From NCBI GenBank assembly GCA_965248635.1, contig OZ252114.1:4092001-4156000 (forward strand): a stretch of 64,000 bases of DNA, given 5' to 3'. A program made the translations under genes and the position numbers. The notes below the pieces were generated by a model. It ran no database searches. It saw nothing but the letters and a program-made list of their open reading frames with translations, and was not told the origin of the DNA. Within the stretch, counting starts at the first letter, position 1; each line of letters begins with the position of its first letter. Shown piece by piece: positions 35,464 to 43,801 of this stretch. This DNA is from CBDAPI01 sp965248635 (lineage in GTDB: Bacteria > Acidobacteriota > UBA6911 > RPQK01 > CBDAPI01).

Positions 35464-37041
35464 ATGGCGACACCAGGCAAAGACAATTCTCTCGAATCGA
35501 AAGTCAAGAACCCCAGGGGCTGGATGCTGTGCGTTCTGATCCCGGTTCTCGCGGCCGCCATGGCCTCAGCAGCGGAGAGCCGGCAGACGGCCGATTCTCG
35601 GCCCAACATCCTGTTTGTCTTCACGGATGACCATTCGACTCGGGCCGTCAGCGCTTATGGCTCGAAAATCAACCTGACTCCCAACATCGACCGCCTGGCC
35701 CGCGAGGGAATGATCTTCCGAAACAGTTTTGTCACCAACTCGATTTGCGCACCCAGCCGGGCTGTCATCCTGACCGGAAAGCACAGTCATCTCAACGGGG
35801 TCATCGACAATCGAACCGTGTTCGACGGCTCTCAGCAGACGCTGCCCAAACTTCTCCAGAGGAGGGGCTACCAGACAGCCGTGATCGGAAAGTGGCATCT
35901 CAGGAGCGACCCTACCGGGTTCGACCACTGGGAAGTGCTGGATGGAGCCGGCGAGCAGGGCTTCTACTACAACCCGGTTTTTCGCACACCCCAGGGTCTG
36001 GCTGAGCACACCGGCTACACAACGCGGATTATCACCGACCGTGCTTTGAAGTGGCTGAACCAGGGGCGAGACCCCAATCGGCCTTTTCTTCTCATGTACC
36101 AGCACAAGGCTCCCCACCGAGACTGGGCCCCCGGACCTGACCAGCTGACCCTGTACGATGATCGGCAGATCCCGGAACCGGACACTCTCTTCGATGACTA
36201 CTCCGGTCGAACCCTGGCTGCCCATTTCCAGGAGATGACGATCTCCCACCACATGACTGAGACCGATCTCAAATTGAGACCGCCCTTCAATCTCACGCCC
36301 CAGCAACTCCGATCGTGGAATGCTGCCTATGGGCCCAAGAACCGAGCTTTCGTGGAGGCCGGCCTCAGCGGTCGCGAACTGGTGCGCTGGAAGTATCAGC
36401 GCTACATCAAAGACTACCTTCGCTCAGTCGCCGCCGTCGACGACCAGCTGGGTCGAATTCTGGATTATCTGGACAAGACCGGTCTGGCCGGCAACACAGT
36501 CGTCATCTACAACTCCGATCAGGGTTTCTACCTGGGCGAGCACGGCTGGTTCGACAAGCGCTTCATGTACAAAGAGTCATTCAAGACTCCGCTCATCGTT
36601 CGTTGGCCGGGCGTGATCGAGCCGGGTTCGGAAGACCAGAATCTGGTCCTGAATCTCGACTACACTCCCACATTCCTGGAAATAGCCGGGGCCGATGTGC
36701 CCGAAGACCTGCAGGGGGAGTCTCTCATCCCACTCTTCAGGCAGCAGCCAAATTCCTGGCGTGAGTCCATTTATTATCACTATTATGAATTCCCAGCCGT
36801 GCATCGAGTGTTCCGCCATTATGGCGTGCGCACGGCCCGCTACAAGCTCATTCATTTCTATGATTTTGGCCAGTGGGAGCTATTTGACCTGGAGCAGGAT
36901 CCGAAGGAGCTGCACAGCGTCTACAACGATCCGGAATACGGAAGCGCACAGGAAGAACTGAAGCGGGAGCTAAGCCGTTTGCGGGATCACTACCGGGTTC
37001 CCGAAGTCGATCCCGACCGAGCCGCCGGGTATCTGAGATAA
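35464..37041 (+). CDS. Type I sulfatase, secreted
   Basis: 525 aa from ATG 35464, six bases after AAGGAG; the frame opens earlier but runs through a repeat. A signal peptide (GWMLCVLIPVLAAAMASAAE) precedes the metal-binding NILFVFTDDH (Asp55, Asp56) and the formylglycine signature C-A-P-S-R (Cys95) followed by AVILTGKHSH. Later motifs GKWHL, HKAPHRDW and YNSDQGFYLGEHG supply further active-site residues. It is a sulfate-ester hydrolase of the periplasm or outside; the large C-terminal block KRFMYKESFKTPLIVRWPG is typical of the family. Substrate unknown. Needs a maturase to convert Cys95; none is in the window. Confidence 0.94.
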   Translation: MATPGKDNSLESKVKNPRGWMLCVLIPVLAAAMASAAESRQTADSRPNILFVFTDDHSTRAVSAYGSKINLTPNIDRLAREGMIFRNSFVTNSICAPSRAVILTGKHSHLNGVIDNRTVFDGSQQTLPKLLQRRGYQTAVIGKWHLRSDPTGFDHWEVLDGAGEQGFYYNPVFRTPQGLAEHTGYTTRIITDRALKWLNQGRDPNRPFLLMYQHKAPHRDWAPGPDQLTLYDDRQIPEPDTLFDDYSGRTLAAHFQEMTISHHMTETDLKLRPPFNLTPQQLRSWNAAYGPKNRAFVEAGLSGRELVRWKYQRYIKDYLRSVAAVDDQLGRILDYLDKTGLAGNTVVIYNSDQGFYLGEHGWFDKRFMYKESFKTPLIVRWPGVIEPGSEDQNLVLNLDYTPTFLEIAGADVPEDLQGESLIPLFRQQPNSWRESIYYHYYEFPAVHRVFRHYGVRTARYKLIHFYDFGQWELFDLEQDPKELHSVYNDPEYGSAQEELKRELSRLRDHYRVPEVDPDRAAGYLR

Positions 37042-37073
37042 GAATAGCGGGAAGCGAAATTGACAGGTCCGGG

Positions 37074-37877
37074 TTGGAGGTTTATCCTGGGCTCCTTGCA
37101 CATGAGCGGATCCATGGATCCAGAATCCAAAAGAAGGAGCCTCCGATTCAGACTCCCAGCGAGCACATAGTCACGACGAGCCTGGCGGACGAGATTGCGT
37201 TTCGCCTGCAGCGAAAAATCCTGAACGGTGATTATCAGCCCGGTTCGCGCCTGGTTCAGGACGAGCTCTGCCAGATCTTTGGAGTGAGCCGCACGCCGAT
37301 CCGGGAAGCACTGAGAAAGCTGCAGGCACAGCACCTGGTCGAGGTCATTCCCAACCGGGGAGCGAAAGTTCGTCTTTTCGACAAGAAGGAGCTGGTCGAA
37401 GTCTACACGATCCGGGCCGAACTGGAGGGCTTTGGCTGCGAACTGGCGGCGTCCAAACTGACCCCGAAAATCCGGGCCAGGCTGAAGGAGGTCCAGGGCA
37501 AGCTGGCAGCCGGGGTGAGTCGATTCGCCCGGCAGGAAGTAGGCCCGGACGACGAGTCCCGCTTCAATTCGATGGTCACCGAGAGCAACGCGGAATTTCA
37601 CCAGACGATTCACCGGGCCGCCGGGAACGACAATCTGGTACGGATGGTCGTGGAACTCCAGCAGTTTTTTCCCAAGGACTACATCTGGCAAGCCGTCCGA
37701 TCCAATGTTCACGAGTTTCTGGAGCTGAACGTAGAGGAACATGAGCGGGTTCTGGACTGCCTGGACGCGGGCGACGCCTCGGGCGCCCGTCGCGAAATGA
37801 AGCGACACGTGCTCCACGCCGGATCGCGCCTGGTGAGTTATCTGGAAGATAAGCATCCTGACGAAGGCCCCCCATGA
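37074..37877 (+). CDS. GntR-family transcriptional regulator (FadR/FCD subfamily)
   Basis: Up to 267 aa. The winged helix-turn-helix is seen as GSRLVQDELCQIFGVSRTPI followed by REALRKLQAQHLVEVIPNRG, then an all-helical FCD ligand domain with the metal/ligand residues in VYTIRAELEG, SNAEFHQTIHRAAGN and HERVLDCLDAGD ... MKRHVLHAG. The start is unclear: TTG 37074 gives the longest frame, but no ATG lies before the HTH and AAGAAGGAG at about 37129 hints at a later unusual start. It overlaps the BKACE gene by ATGA (37874-37877), so it probably controls that pathway in response to its substrate. Confidence 0.9.
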   Translation: MEVYPGLLAHERIHGSRIQKKEPPIQTPSEHIVTTSLADEIAFRLQRKILNGDYQPGSRLVQDELCQIFGVSRTPIREALRKLQAQHLVEVIPNRGAKVRLFDKKELVEVYTIRAELEGFGCELAASKLTPKIRARLKEVQGKLAAGVSRFARQEVGPDDESRFNSMVTESNAEFHQTIHRAAGNDNLVRMVVELQQFFPKDYIWQAVRSNVHEFLELNVEEHERVLDCLDAGDASGARREMKRHVLHAGSRLVSYLEDKHPDEGPP

Positions 37878-38845
37878 CCACCAACGCTGAAGTACCCTCC
37901 TCGTGGCCATACGCCGACTCCTACGCCTTCATGGAACGCGTTCGAAAAGGAATGCTCCCGGCCATCATTTGCGTGGCCTGTAACGGCGGCATCCAGGGCA
38001 GGGAGTACAACGAAAACATCCCCGAGACATCCGATGAAATCGCCGACTCGGTATACGAAGCCTATTCGGCGGGGGCTTCCATGGTGCACGTGCACGCCCG
38101 CGACCCCAACTTCCTCCCCGACCCCGCCCGCACCACGGAGGTGTGGCGGGAGGTCAACGGCAAGATTCGAGAACGCTGCCCCGAGGTGATTATCAACAAC
38201 ACCACGGGAGGAGGACTCGACATGACCATGGAGGAGCGTCTTGCCTGTCTTGACGCTCAGCCGGAAGTCGCTTCTCTCAATCTCTCTCCCGACATGAGCC
38301 GGTTCAAGTTGAAAGAACGAAAAGCGCCCCTGCCTCATCCCCGGCCGGTCATCGAACACGACGACTGCATACCCTTCAGCTACAAGCAAATCGGCTGGTA
38401 CGCAGCGGAGATGAAAAAGCGCGGAATCAAGCCGGAACTGGAGGTCTATCACGCGGGCTGTGCCTGGGTGCTGCAGGATCTGATCGAGCAGGACCTGATC
38501 GAACCGCCCTACTGGGTGCAGACCGTCATGGGAATCCAGACTGCCAGCTTCCCCTCGGTTCAAAACGTGTTGGATTTGCTCCGGGAGTTCCCGGCTGGCT
38601 CCATCTGGCTGTGCTCGGGTATTGGTCCCTATCAACTGCCCATAACCACGCTGGCAGCACTGATGGGAGGCCATGTCCGCGTGGGACTGGAAGACAATAT
38701 CTACTACAGCCGGGGAGTCAAGGTATCCAGCAACGCCCAGATGGTGAAGCGGACCGTCCGCATCTCACACGAGTTGAATCGGGAAGTGGCTACTCCTTCG
38801 CAAGCGCGAGAGATGCTGGGGCTGGCAGCTACGCCCGCAGTGTAA
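37874..38845 (+). CDS. BKACE-family beta-keto acid cleavage enzyme (DUF849)
   Basis: 323 aa. It contains the family pattern CNGGIQGRE, the zinc-binding VHVHARDP (His72, His74), NNTTGGG, SLNLSPDM and GHVRVGLEDNIYYSRG near the C-terminus, which holds the conserved Arg and Asp/Glu. BKACE enzymes condense a beta-keto acid with acetyl-CoA to give acetoacetate and a CoA ester; the founding member acts on 3-keto-5-aminohexanoate in lysine fermentation, but family substrates vary widely. Translationally coupled to the GntR regulator upstream, so likely a small catabolic unit. Confidence 0.93.
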   Translation: MTTNAEVPSSWPYADSYAFMERVRKGMLPAIICVACNGGIQGREYNENIPETSDEIADSVYEAYSAGASMVHVHARDPNFLPDPARTTEVWREVNGKIRERCPEVIINNTTGGGLDMTMEERLACLDAQPEVASLNLSPDMSRFKLKERKAPLPHPRPVIEHDDCIPFSYKQIGWYAAEMKKRGIKPELEVYHAGCAWVLQDLIEQDLIEPPYWVQTVMGIQTASFPSVQNVLDLLREFPAGSIWLCSGIGPYQLPITTLAALMGGHVRVGLEDNIYYSRGVKVSSNAQMVKRTVRISHELNREVATPSQAREMLGLAATPAV

Positions 38846-38886
38846 GAGGACCTGAGTTGGTGCGGATCCCGAGGCCCTGGGAGCGG

Positions 38887-38958
38887 GAAAGCGGGAGAGG
38901 GCTCATGGCTCCGGCCGGGAATTTAAACGTTCTCCGCCCTGAGCCCTCTCCCACTTTC
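38887..38958. repeat. 72-bp palindromic repeat, copy 2 (inverse orientation)
   Basis: Arms of 27 bp flank CCGGGAATTTAAACGTTC, the reverse complement of the centre in copies 1, 3, 4, 5 and 7. Stem mismatches are few and near the loop. It lies in the 345-bp gap between the convergent BKACE and SDR genes; apart from copies 2 and 3 nothing else is seen in that gap. Confidence 0.9.
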
Positions 38959-39047
38959 ACTCCACCACCAGGCTTCCTCCGACCTGGAAAGCCAGCAGAC
39001 CGCCATGTCTATCCTACCGGTCGCAGCCCTGAGGCCCACAACGTTAA

Positions 39048-39119
39048 GAGAGTGGGAGGGGGCTTAGTGAAGCGGACGTTTAAATTCCCGAACGCAGCAC
39101 TGAGTCCCCTCCCACTCTC
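39048..39119. repeat. 72-bp palindromic repeat, copy 3
   Basis: Centre GACGTTTAAATTCCCGAA. Arms begin GAGAGTGGGAGGGGG and end complementary; two G-T wobbles and two mismatches in 27 positions. Preceded by the flank CTACCGGTCGCAGCCCTGAG shared with copies 4, 5 and 7. Confidence 0.9.
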
Positions 39120-39190
39120 GGCCACCGCGTGTCGGAGGACGATTGTCCATTGAAGGGGCGCCTACTCTCTTCCCCTCACGCTAGAAATCC

Positions 39191-39973
39191 CTACTCCTCC
39201 CATTCCACGAACCCATCTACGGCGATCATCTGACCCGACACATGCCTGGCCTTATCGGACGCCAAGAAAAAGGCCATGTCCGCGATTTCACCCGGCTGAA
39301 TCTGGCTGCGCATGGAGAAGTAGCGGATGAAGTCGGCTTCTACCTCCTCTTCGGTAATTCCCTTCTCCGCCGCAATTGTTGACACAATCCCCCTCATCCT
39401 TTCGGTGCTCACCATTCCGGGACGGATGGCATTGCAGCGGATGTTGAAGGGACCGACCTCCCTGGCCACCGACCGGGTCAGGCCCTCCACCCCAGTCTTG
39501 GAGACGTTGTAGGGAAGGCGCTGCTGGGGAACCGTGAGTACGCTTCCGGTGGAAATATTCAGGATAACTCCATGCCGGCGTCGCTTCATGGCGGGCAGTA
39601 CCTGCTTGATGCAGTAGAACATTGCACTCAGATTGATCCGCATGGACTGGTCCCAGTCCTCGTACTCGATCTCCTCGATGGAAGCCCGCGGACCCGCGAT
39701 GCCGACATTGTTGACCAGGACATCGATGTCGCCGAGCCATTCGGCAGCCTCCTGAAACAGCTGTTCCACTTCTCGCGGAGATCCAACGTCAGCCAGGCTT
39801 CCCCGCAGCCCCGGATTCGCCTCCAGCACCTCTGCCAGCGCTTCGGCACCTATTTCGCACACGTGAACCCGGGCACCAGCTGCCAGGAACCGCTCCGCAG
39901 TGGCTCGACCCAACCCCCGGCCGGCACCCGTCACTACAACTGTCTGTCTCCGGTCCGGCCCGTCTTCTTGCAT
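39191..39973 (-). CDS. Short-chain dehydrogenase/reductase (SDR), classical type
   Basis: 260 aa from ATG 39973 (MQEDGPDRRQ); the frame continues upstream through a heptad repeat and is not coding there. The Rossmann motif VVVTGAGRGLGRATAE, the NNVG motif (VLVNNVGIAG), the catalytic Ser in ILNISTGS and YxxxK in LPYNVSKTG are all present, then GPFNIRCNAIRPG. It is an NAD(P)-dependent alcohol/ketone oxidoreductase of unknown substrate. It ends with the usual GQMIAVDGF. Upstream, on the same strand, is the repeat cluster rather than a gene, so it probably has its own promoter. Confidence 0.93.
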   Translation of the reverse strand: MQEDGPDRRQTVVVTGAGRGLGRATAERFLAAGARVHVCEIGAEALAEVLEANPGLRGSLADVGSPREVEQLFQEAAEWLGDIDVLVNNVGIAGPRASIEEIEYEDWDQSMRINLSAMFYCIKQVLPAMKRRRHGVILNISTGSVLTVPQQRLPYNVSKTGVEGLTRSVAREVGPFNIRCNAIRPGMVSTERMRGIVSTIAAEKGITEEEVEADFIRYFSMRSQIQPGEIADMAFFLASDKARHVSGQMIAVDGFVEWEE

Positions 39974-39993
39974 GGAGTCGCTACTATAGCGGC

Positions 39994-40018
39994 TGAAAGT
40001 TGAAAGTTGAAGGTTGAT
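39994..40018. repeat. Short heptad repeat
   Basis: Three GTTGAAA/GTTGAAG units just upstream of the SDR start. Confidence 0.7.
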
Positions 40019-40137
40019 GAAGGCAAATGTCAGGCACCTCGAGGCGGCCACCGATCGTGAGCATCAGGAGAAGGTGGGACACCGGGCCGGCGCCGTTTCA
40101 ATTCTCCCGGTCGCGGCCTGAGGCCCCACAACGTCAA

Positions 40138-40209
40138 GAGAGTGGGAGGGGGCTTGGTGAGGCGGACGTTTAAATTCCCGGACGCAGCACTGAGCCCCCT
40201 CCCACTCTC
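40138..40209. repeat. 72-bp palindromic repeat, copy 4
   Basis: Centre GACGTTTAAATTCCCGGA. Arms start GAGAGTGGGAGGGGGCTTGG; the other arm complements it with a few wobbles near the loop. First of two copies in the 162-bp direct repeat. Confidence 0.92.
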
Positions 40210-40299
40210 GGAATCCACCACCAGAGTTCCTCCAACTCGAAAGCTGGCAGACGGCCATCTCAATCCTACCGGTCGCAGCCCGAGACCCCACAACGTCAA

Positions 40300-40371
40300 G
40301 AGAGTGGGAGGGGGCTTAGTGAGGCGGACGTTTAAATTCCCGGACGCAGCACTGAGCCCCCTCCCACTCTC
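40300..40371. repeat. 72-bp palindromic repeat, copy 5
   Basis: One base different from copy 4 (CTTAG for CTTGG) and exactly 162 bp downstream of it. Confidence 0.92.
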
Positions 40372-40461
40372 GGAATCCACCACCAGAGTTCCTCCAACTC
40401 GAAAGCTGGCAGACGGCCATCTCAATCCTACCGGTCGCGGCCCCGGGGCCCCTCGGAGCGG

Positions 40462-40533
40462 GAAAGCGGGAGAGGGCTCAGGGCTCCGGCCGGGAATTTA
40501 AACGTTCTCCGACCTGAGCCCTCTCCCACTTTC
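40462..40533. repeat. 72-bp palindromic repeat, copy 6 (inverse orientation)
   Basis: Like copy 2: GAAAGCGGGAGAGGGCTCAG arm and inverse centre CCGGGAATTTAAACGTTC. Confidence 0.9.
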
Positions 40534-40609
40534 ACTCCACCTCCAGGCTTCCTCCGGCAGACGGCCACGCCAATCCTACCGGTCGCAGCCTGAGGCCCCA
40601 CAACGTCAA

Positions 40610-40681
40610 GAGAGTGGGAGGGGGCTTAGTGAGGCGGACGTTTAAATTCCCGGACGCAGCACTGAGTCTCCTCCCACTCTC
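40610..40681. repeat. 72-bp palindromic repeat, copy 7
   Basis: Centre GACGTTTAAATTCCCGGA; arms as in copies 3-5 with TCTCCTCCCAC on the right. Its downstream flank runs into a CocE remnant. Confidence 0.9.
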
Positions 40682-40711
40682 GGAATCCACCACCAAACTT
40701 GCTTCTTGATT

Positions 40712-40777
40712 GCCCGAAACACCGTCCATCACTCGACCGGGTACCCTTCCCATCTGCTGCTTCCGGTGATCCCGTAG
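40712..40777 (+). pseudogene. C-terminal remnant of a CocE-type hydrolase gene
   Basis: ARNTVHHSTGYPSHLLLPVI then P and a stop codon. It matches the exact end of the intact paralogues (TVYHNAEYPSHLVLPVIP, TIYHDARYPSHLILPVIP), some 31 kb away. Everything upstream of it has been replaced by the palindrome cluster. Confidence 0.82.
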
Positions 40778-40800
40778 ACCGGAAGGTTCAACGTTCAACG

Positions 40801-41726
40801 TCAAAGAAACCGAAACGGGTCGCCGGCTGGGACAAACCTCACCGGGACGTGAGGAATCAAGGGCTGCAGCCACTCGACCACATCCGCGGTCCCGGGTTCC
40901 TCACTGGCTGCGTGACCCAGGATAATCAGGCCCTTCCCGATTCCGGTCTCCATAGCATCACGCACATATTCGCAGGTGACCCACTCGGCTGACTCTCCAC
41001 AGATCATCACATCGGCTTTTTTCTTGACCAGGTACAAGATCTGATCGTCATCCAGGATTCCGGAGCTCCCCCAGCCGGTAAAAATAGCGACGCGCCCGCA
41101 TTTCGTGCCCGGGTCGCCGACCACCTTGAGGTGGGGAATCCCGAGTTGAGTCTTGCACCTCTGGATGAGGTCTTCGAAGCTGATTTCCGGAATATCGTAA
41201 ATGCGATCGTCATCCGGATAGGTCTGGTAATCTTCATAACCCAGTCTTCATAACCCAGTCTTCTTACCACTCCGCGCACAATTACATCCGGCTTCATTCG
41301 GTGGCTGTAATCATGGAACCGCCAGATGACCAGCCCGGTGTCTTCAAGGAACCGCATCTTGGCCTCGTACACCGGATCTCCCTGCAGGTGCTCTACCCTG
41401 TCATAGTGGTTGTACCAGGTCGGCTCGTGGGGAATCACCAGATTAGCCCCGGAGGCGTGAGCCCGCTTCAAGACATCGAAGGTGGGCAGGAAAGTACTCG
41501 CGACGCCCCTAATTGGCTGCGAGGGATCACCCACTTTGACCGTGTCGATGGTCCGTTCCAGTGGCTCCGGGAGGATTTCCGAAATGATCAGATCGATCAC
41601 ATCCTGGATGGTCTGGACCTTGGCCGGGCGCTGCAACGCCGGCATCTCGGAACCCGCCAGCACCCGGGCACTCCCGGCCGCCGCCACCAGCCCCGCCACA
41701 AACTCTCTCCTGTTTCGATTCATCAT
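40801..41726 (-). pseudogene. NIF3-like dinuclear metal-centre protein with Tat signal, frameshifted
   Basis: The N-terminal frame (41726 down to about 41250) opens with a twin-arginine signal (NRREFVAGLVAAAGS) and runs to VVRRLGYED. The continuation (EDYQTYPDDDRIYDIPEISF, CGRVAIFTGWGSSG, GLIILGHAASEEPG) is in another frame and ends at 40801. The shift is caused by a perfect 14-bp tandem duplication at 41233-41260; removing one copy restores a 303-aa protein. HEPTWYNHYD and GHAASE resemble NIF3/YbgI metal-ligand regions. Export by Tat is unusual for NIF3 proteins but is seen in some metal-dependent homologues. Function unknown; as read, the product lacks its C-terminal half. Confidence 0.85.
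41233..41260. repeat. 14-bp tandem duplication disrupting the NIF3-like gene
   Basis: TTCATAACCCAGTC occurs twice in tandem. Fourteen is not a multiple of three, so the reading frame is lost. Confidence 0.92.
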
Positions 41727-42029
41727 CGCCTCTCCTTGATCTCATCCTTCCCGGGAATCGTAGCACCAAAGAGTCACTGGCTGGGAACGCGCAGGGACGG
41801 GACAACAGAACCGCGGGCGCCCCCTCGCCAGGCCGCGGCTACCACTCAGCCCTCGCTGACGCTCGGGTTCTGATGACTACTTGGCCAACCCAGAACCCAG
41901 CACCCAAAACCCGAAACGCAGCACCCATTCCCCTTGTTTGGATCCAATCTCTCCATTAGAATGAGCGGCCGATCAGCAACTGATAATCCACCGGTCAAGA
42001 GGCACAGGTACAGCTCGAGCGATACGCGA
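41727..42029. other. 303-bp intergenic region between divergent genes
   Basis: No coding signal. It holds a short repeat-like stretch of AACCCAG/AACCCGA units (about 41887-41925), similar in style to other intergenic arrays here, and a possible promoter for the downstream dehydrogenase. Confidence 0.6.
41934..41962 (+). promoter_or_regulatory. Possible sigma70-type promoter for the dehydrogenase/SDR/OPT genes
   Basis: TTGTTT, 17-nt spacer, TAGAAT. The -10 box matches consensus at five of six positions; the -35 at four of six or fewer. Located 68 bp before ATG 42030. Confidence 0.35.
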
Positions 42030-43026
42030 ATGACGACAGAGACAACCAACTACAAACTGGGCCAAGTTGGCTTCGGCACGATAGGAGAGATCTATAGCGG
42101 CCACCTGATAAAAGCGAACGGCCAGTTGATCCTCTACGACATTGACCGGGAAAGGCTGGAGCAACTGGCCCCGGAACAGACCGAACTGGCTGACAGTCCC
42201 CGTCAAGTCGCCGAGGCAAGCGAGATCATCATTCTTGCCCTCCCCTCCCCGGAAGCGGTCAAAAGCGTCGTCTTCTGGAGAAGACGGCATCCTCAAGGGC
42301 GGGCAACCCGGTTCCTTGATCCTCGATATCAGCACGATTGATCCCCTCACCAGCCAGCAAGTGGATCAGGGCGCCAGGGAGAATGGAATCAGCTATTTGG
42401 AGGCCCCCGTCAGCGGGGGAGAACCCATGAGCGCCGGAACTGATGGTGCTCGTAAGGCAAACATCACCTTCATGTGTGGAGGAGCGCAGGAGGCTTTTGA
42501 GCGGGCCCGGCCGATCTTGAACATTCTGGGCAGCCACTGGTTCCTGCTGGGGCCGGCCGGAGCCGGCTCCACAGTGAAACTGATCAGCAATTTGATGTCC
42601 GGGCTGAACAACCTGGTGGCGGCCGAAGGGTTCGTTCTGGGTGCGGCGGCGGGAATTCCCTGGCAGAAGCTGATCGAGGTCTTCCGCCACACGGACGCCA
42701 AGAGCTTTCAGATGACCGACTACATGGAACCGCGCATGATCCGGAAGGATTTCGAGCCCGGATTCAGCACGGATCTCATGTACAAGGACCATCGCCTCGC
42801 CGGGGACCTGGCGCTTCAACTCAAGGTGCCTCTTCCCCTGAATAGCATCGCTGTCCAGGTCTACCAGATGCTGCGAGCCAGCGGGCGGGGGAAGACCGAT
42901 TTTACGGAAGCGCTGAACCTGATTGGCGAGTGGGCGGGAGTCGATGTCTTCAATCCACGCCCGACCTTTTTTTTGAATGAGGACGATTCCGAAACGGGAG
43001 GTGAGTCATCGCTCAAGCAAGACTAG
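42030..43026 (+). pseudogene. 3-hydroxyisobutyrate dehydrogenase-like NAD(P)-binding oxidoreductase, one +1 frameshift
   Basis: From ATG 42030 the first frame gives MTTETTNYKLGQVGFGTIGE (Rossmann GFGTIG) to ILALPSPEAVKSVVF. The rest, GEDGILKGGQPGSLILDIST, APVSGGEPMSAGTDGARKAN, GAGSTVKLISNLM (catalytic Lys) and the all-helical C-terminal domain, is in the next frame. One extra T at about 42276 (GTCTTC-T-GGAGAA) explains the shift; removing it gives 331 aa, slightly longer than the usual 290-300. It would oxidise a beta-hydroxy acid. The next gene starts inside its last codons, so both were in one operon. Confidence 0.88.
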
Positions 43027-43778
43027 CGGGAAAAACAGCACTCATCAGTGGAGGGTCCACGGGAGCCGGCGGCGCTTCCTCCACGCTGTTCGCGGCCGGG
43101 CCCCGGGTGGCGATCGTGGACAGGAATGTCGAGGCCGGGGAGCAGCGCGTCGCCGAGATTCAATCGGCGGGCGGGCGGGCCCTGTTCGTGGAAGCGGACG
43201 TGTCTCAGGCCGGTGCGGTCGAATCGGCCGTGAAGCGCGTCATTTCGGAGTGGTCGAAGATTGACGTTCTTTTCAACCACGCGGGCACGTTCATTGTGAG
43301 CGCCTTTCATGAGACTACCGAAGAGCAGTGGGACTGGCTAATGGGCGTGAATGTGAAGAGCATGTTTCTGATGTCGAAGACCGTGCTTCCTCACATGATC
43401 GAGGCCGGCGGCGGTGTCATCGTCAACACGGGATCGATTTCGGGAATGACGGCCTCGGCGATGGAGAGCACGTACTGTATCAGCAAAGGGGCTGTGCATC
43501 AGTTGACGCGCTCCATCGCAGTGGAGTATCGCGACAGGGGCATCCGCTGTAACGCGATCGCCCCGGGATTCATTCGCACACCCCATGGTCTGCGCGAAAT
43601 GAAGGAATGCGTGGCGGCCGGGGTTGACTTCACGGAAGAAGGCATCGCCAGTCTGCAAGGCCGCTTCTGCGAGCCGGAAGAGATCGCCCAGGTGGCTCTT
43701 TTTCTGGCCACGGATGCTTCTTCTTTCATGAACGGGTCCATCGTCGTCGTCGACAATGCCTGGATGGCGACCAGCTGA
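43008..43778 (+). CDS. Short-chain dehydrogenase/reductase with an apparent ATC start
   Basis: The frame encodes LAGKTALISGGSTGAGGASS (cofactor motif) upstream of the first GTG (43107), which would otherwise remove the Rossmann fold. The only room for a start is between the stop at 43002-43004 and the LAGKTALIS segment, where ATC 43008 follows GGGAGGTG by a few bases; an ATG-to-ATC change or error is the simplest reading. The rest is typical: DVLFNHAGTF, catalytic Ser in VNTGSISG, YCISK for YxxxK, GIRCNAIAPGFI and SIVVVDN at the end. 256 aa. It overlaps the dehydrogenase upstream and precedes an OPT transporter by 23 bp. Confidence 0.82.
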   Translation: MAQARLAGKTALISGGSTGAGGASSTLFAAGPRVAIVDRNVEAGEQRVAEIQSAGGRALFVEADVSQAGAVESAVKRVISEWSKIDVLFNHAGTFIVSAFHETTEEQWDWLMGVNVKSMFLMSKTVLPHMIEAGGGVIVNTGSISGMTASAMESTYCISKGAVHQLTRSIAVEYRDRGIRCNAIAPGFIRTPHGLREMKECVAAGVDFTEEGIASLQGRFCEPEEIAQVALFLATDASSFMNGSIVVVDNAWMATS

Positions 43779-43801
43779 CGCGGCTATCCAATCGAGAACC
43801 T

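Larger units (their letters stand above)
40111..40434. repeat. 162-bp direct tandem repeat, two copies, each carrying a palindrome
   Basis: 40111-40272 and 40273-40434 are nearly identical. Each contains TCGC(A/G)GCC, CCCCACAACGTCAAGAG, one 72-bp palindrome and the tail GTTCCTCCAACTCGAAAGCT. A partial third copy starts at 40435. With copies 6 and 7 this makes a composite repeat cluster that fills most of the 827-bp region 39974-40800 and leaves no room for a gene. Confidence 0.92.

Noticed and set aside
40111..40681. Regularly spaced repeats resembling a CRISPR array
   Set aside because: The units are 72-bp palindromes within 162-bp direct repeats, in both orientations, with similar rather than unique spacers, and no cas genes are near.
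38887..40681. Integron attC sites
   Set aside because: The ends do not show the RYYYAAC/GTTRRRY core sites, and no integrase or cassette genes are present.
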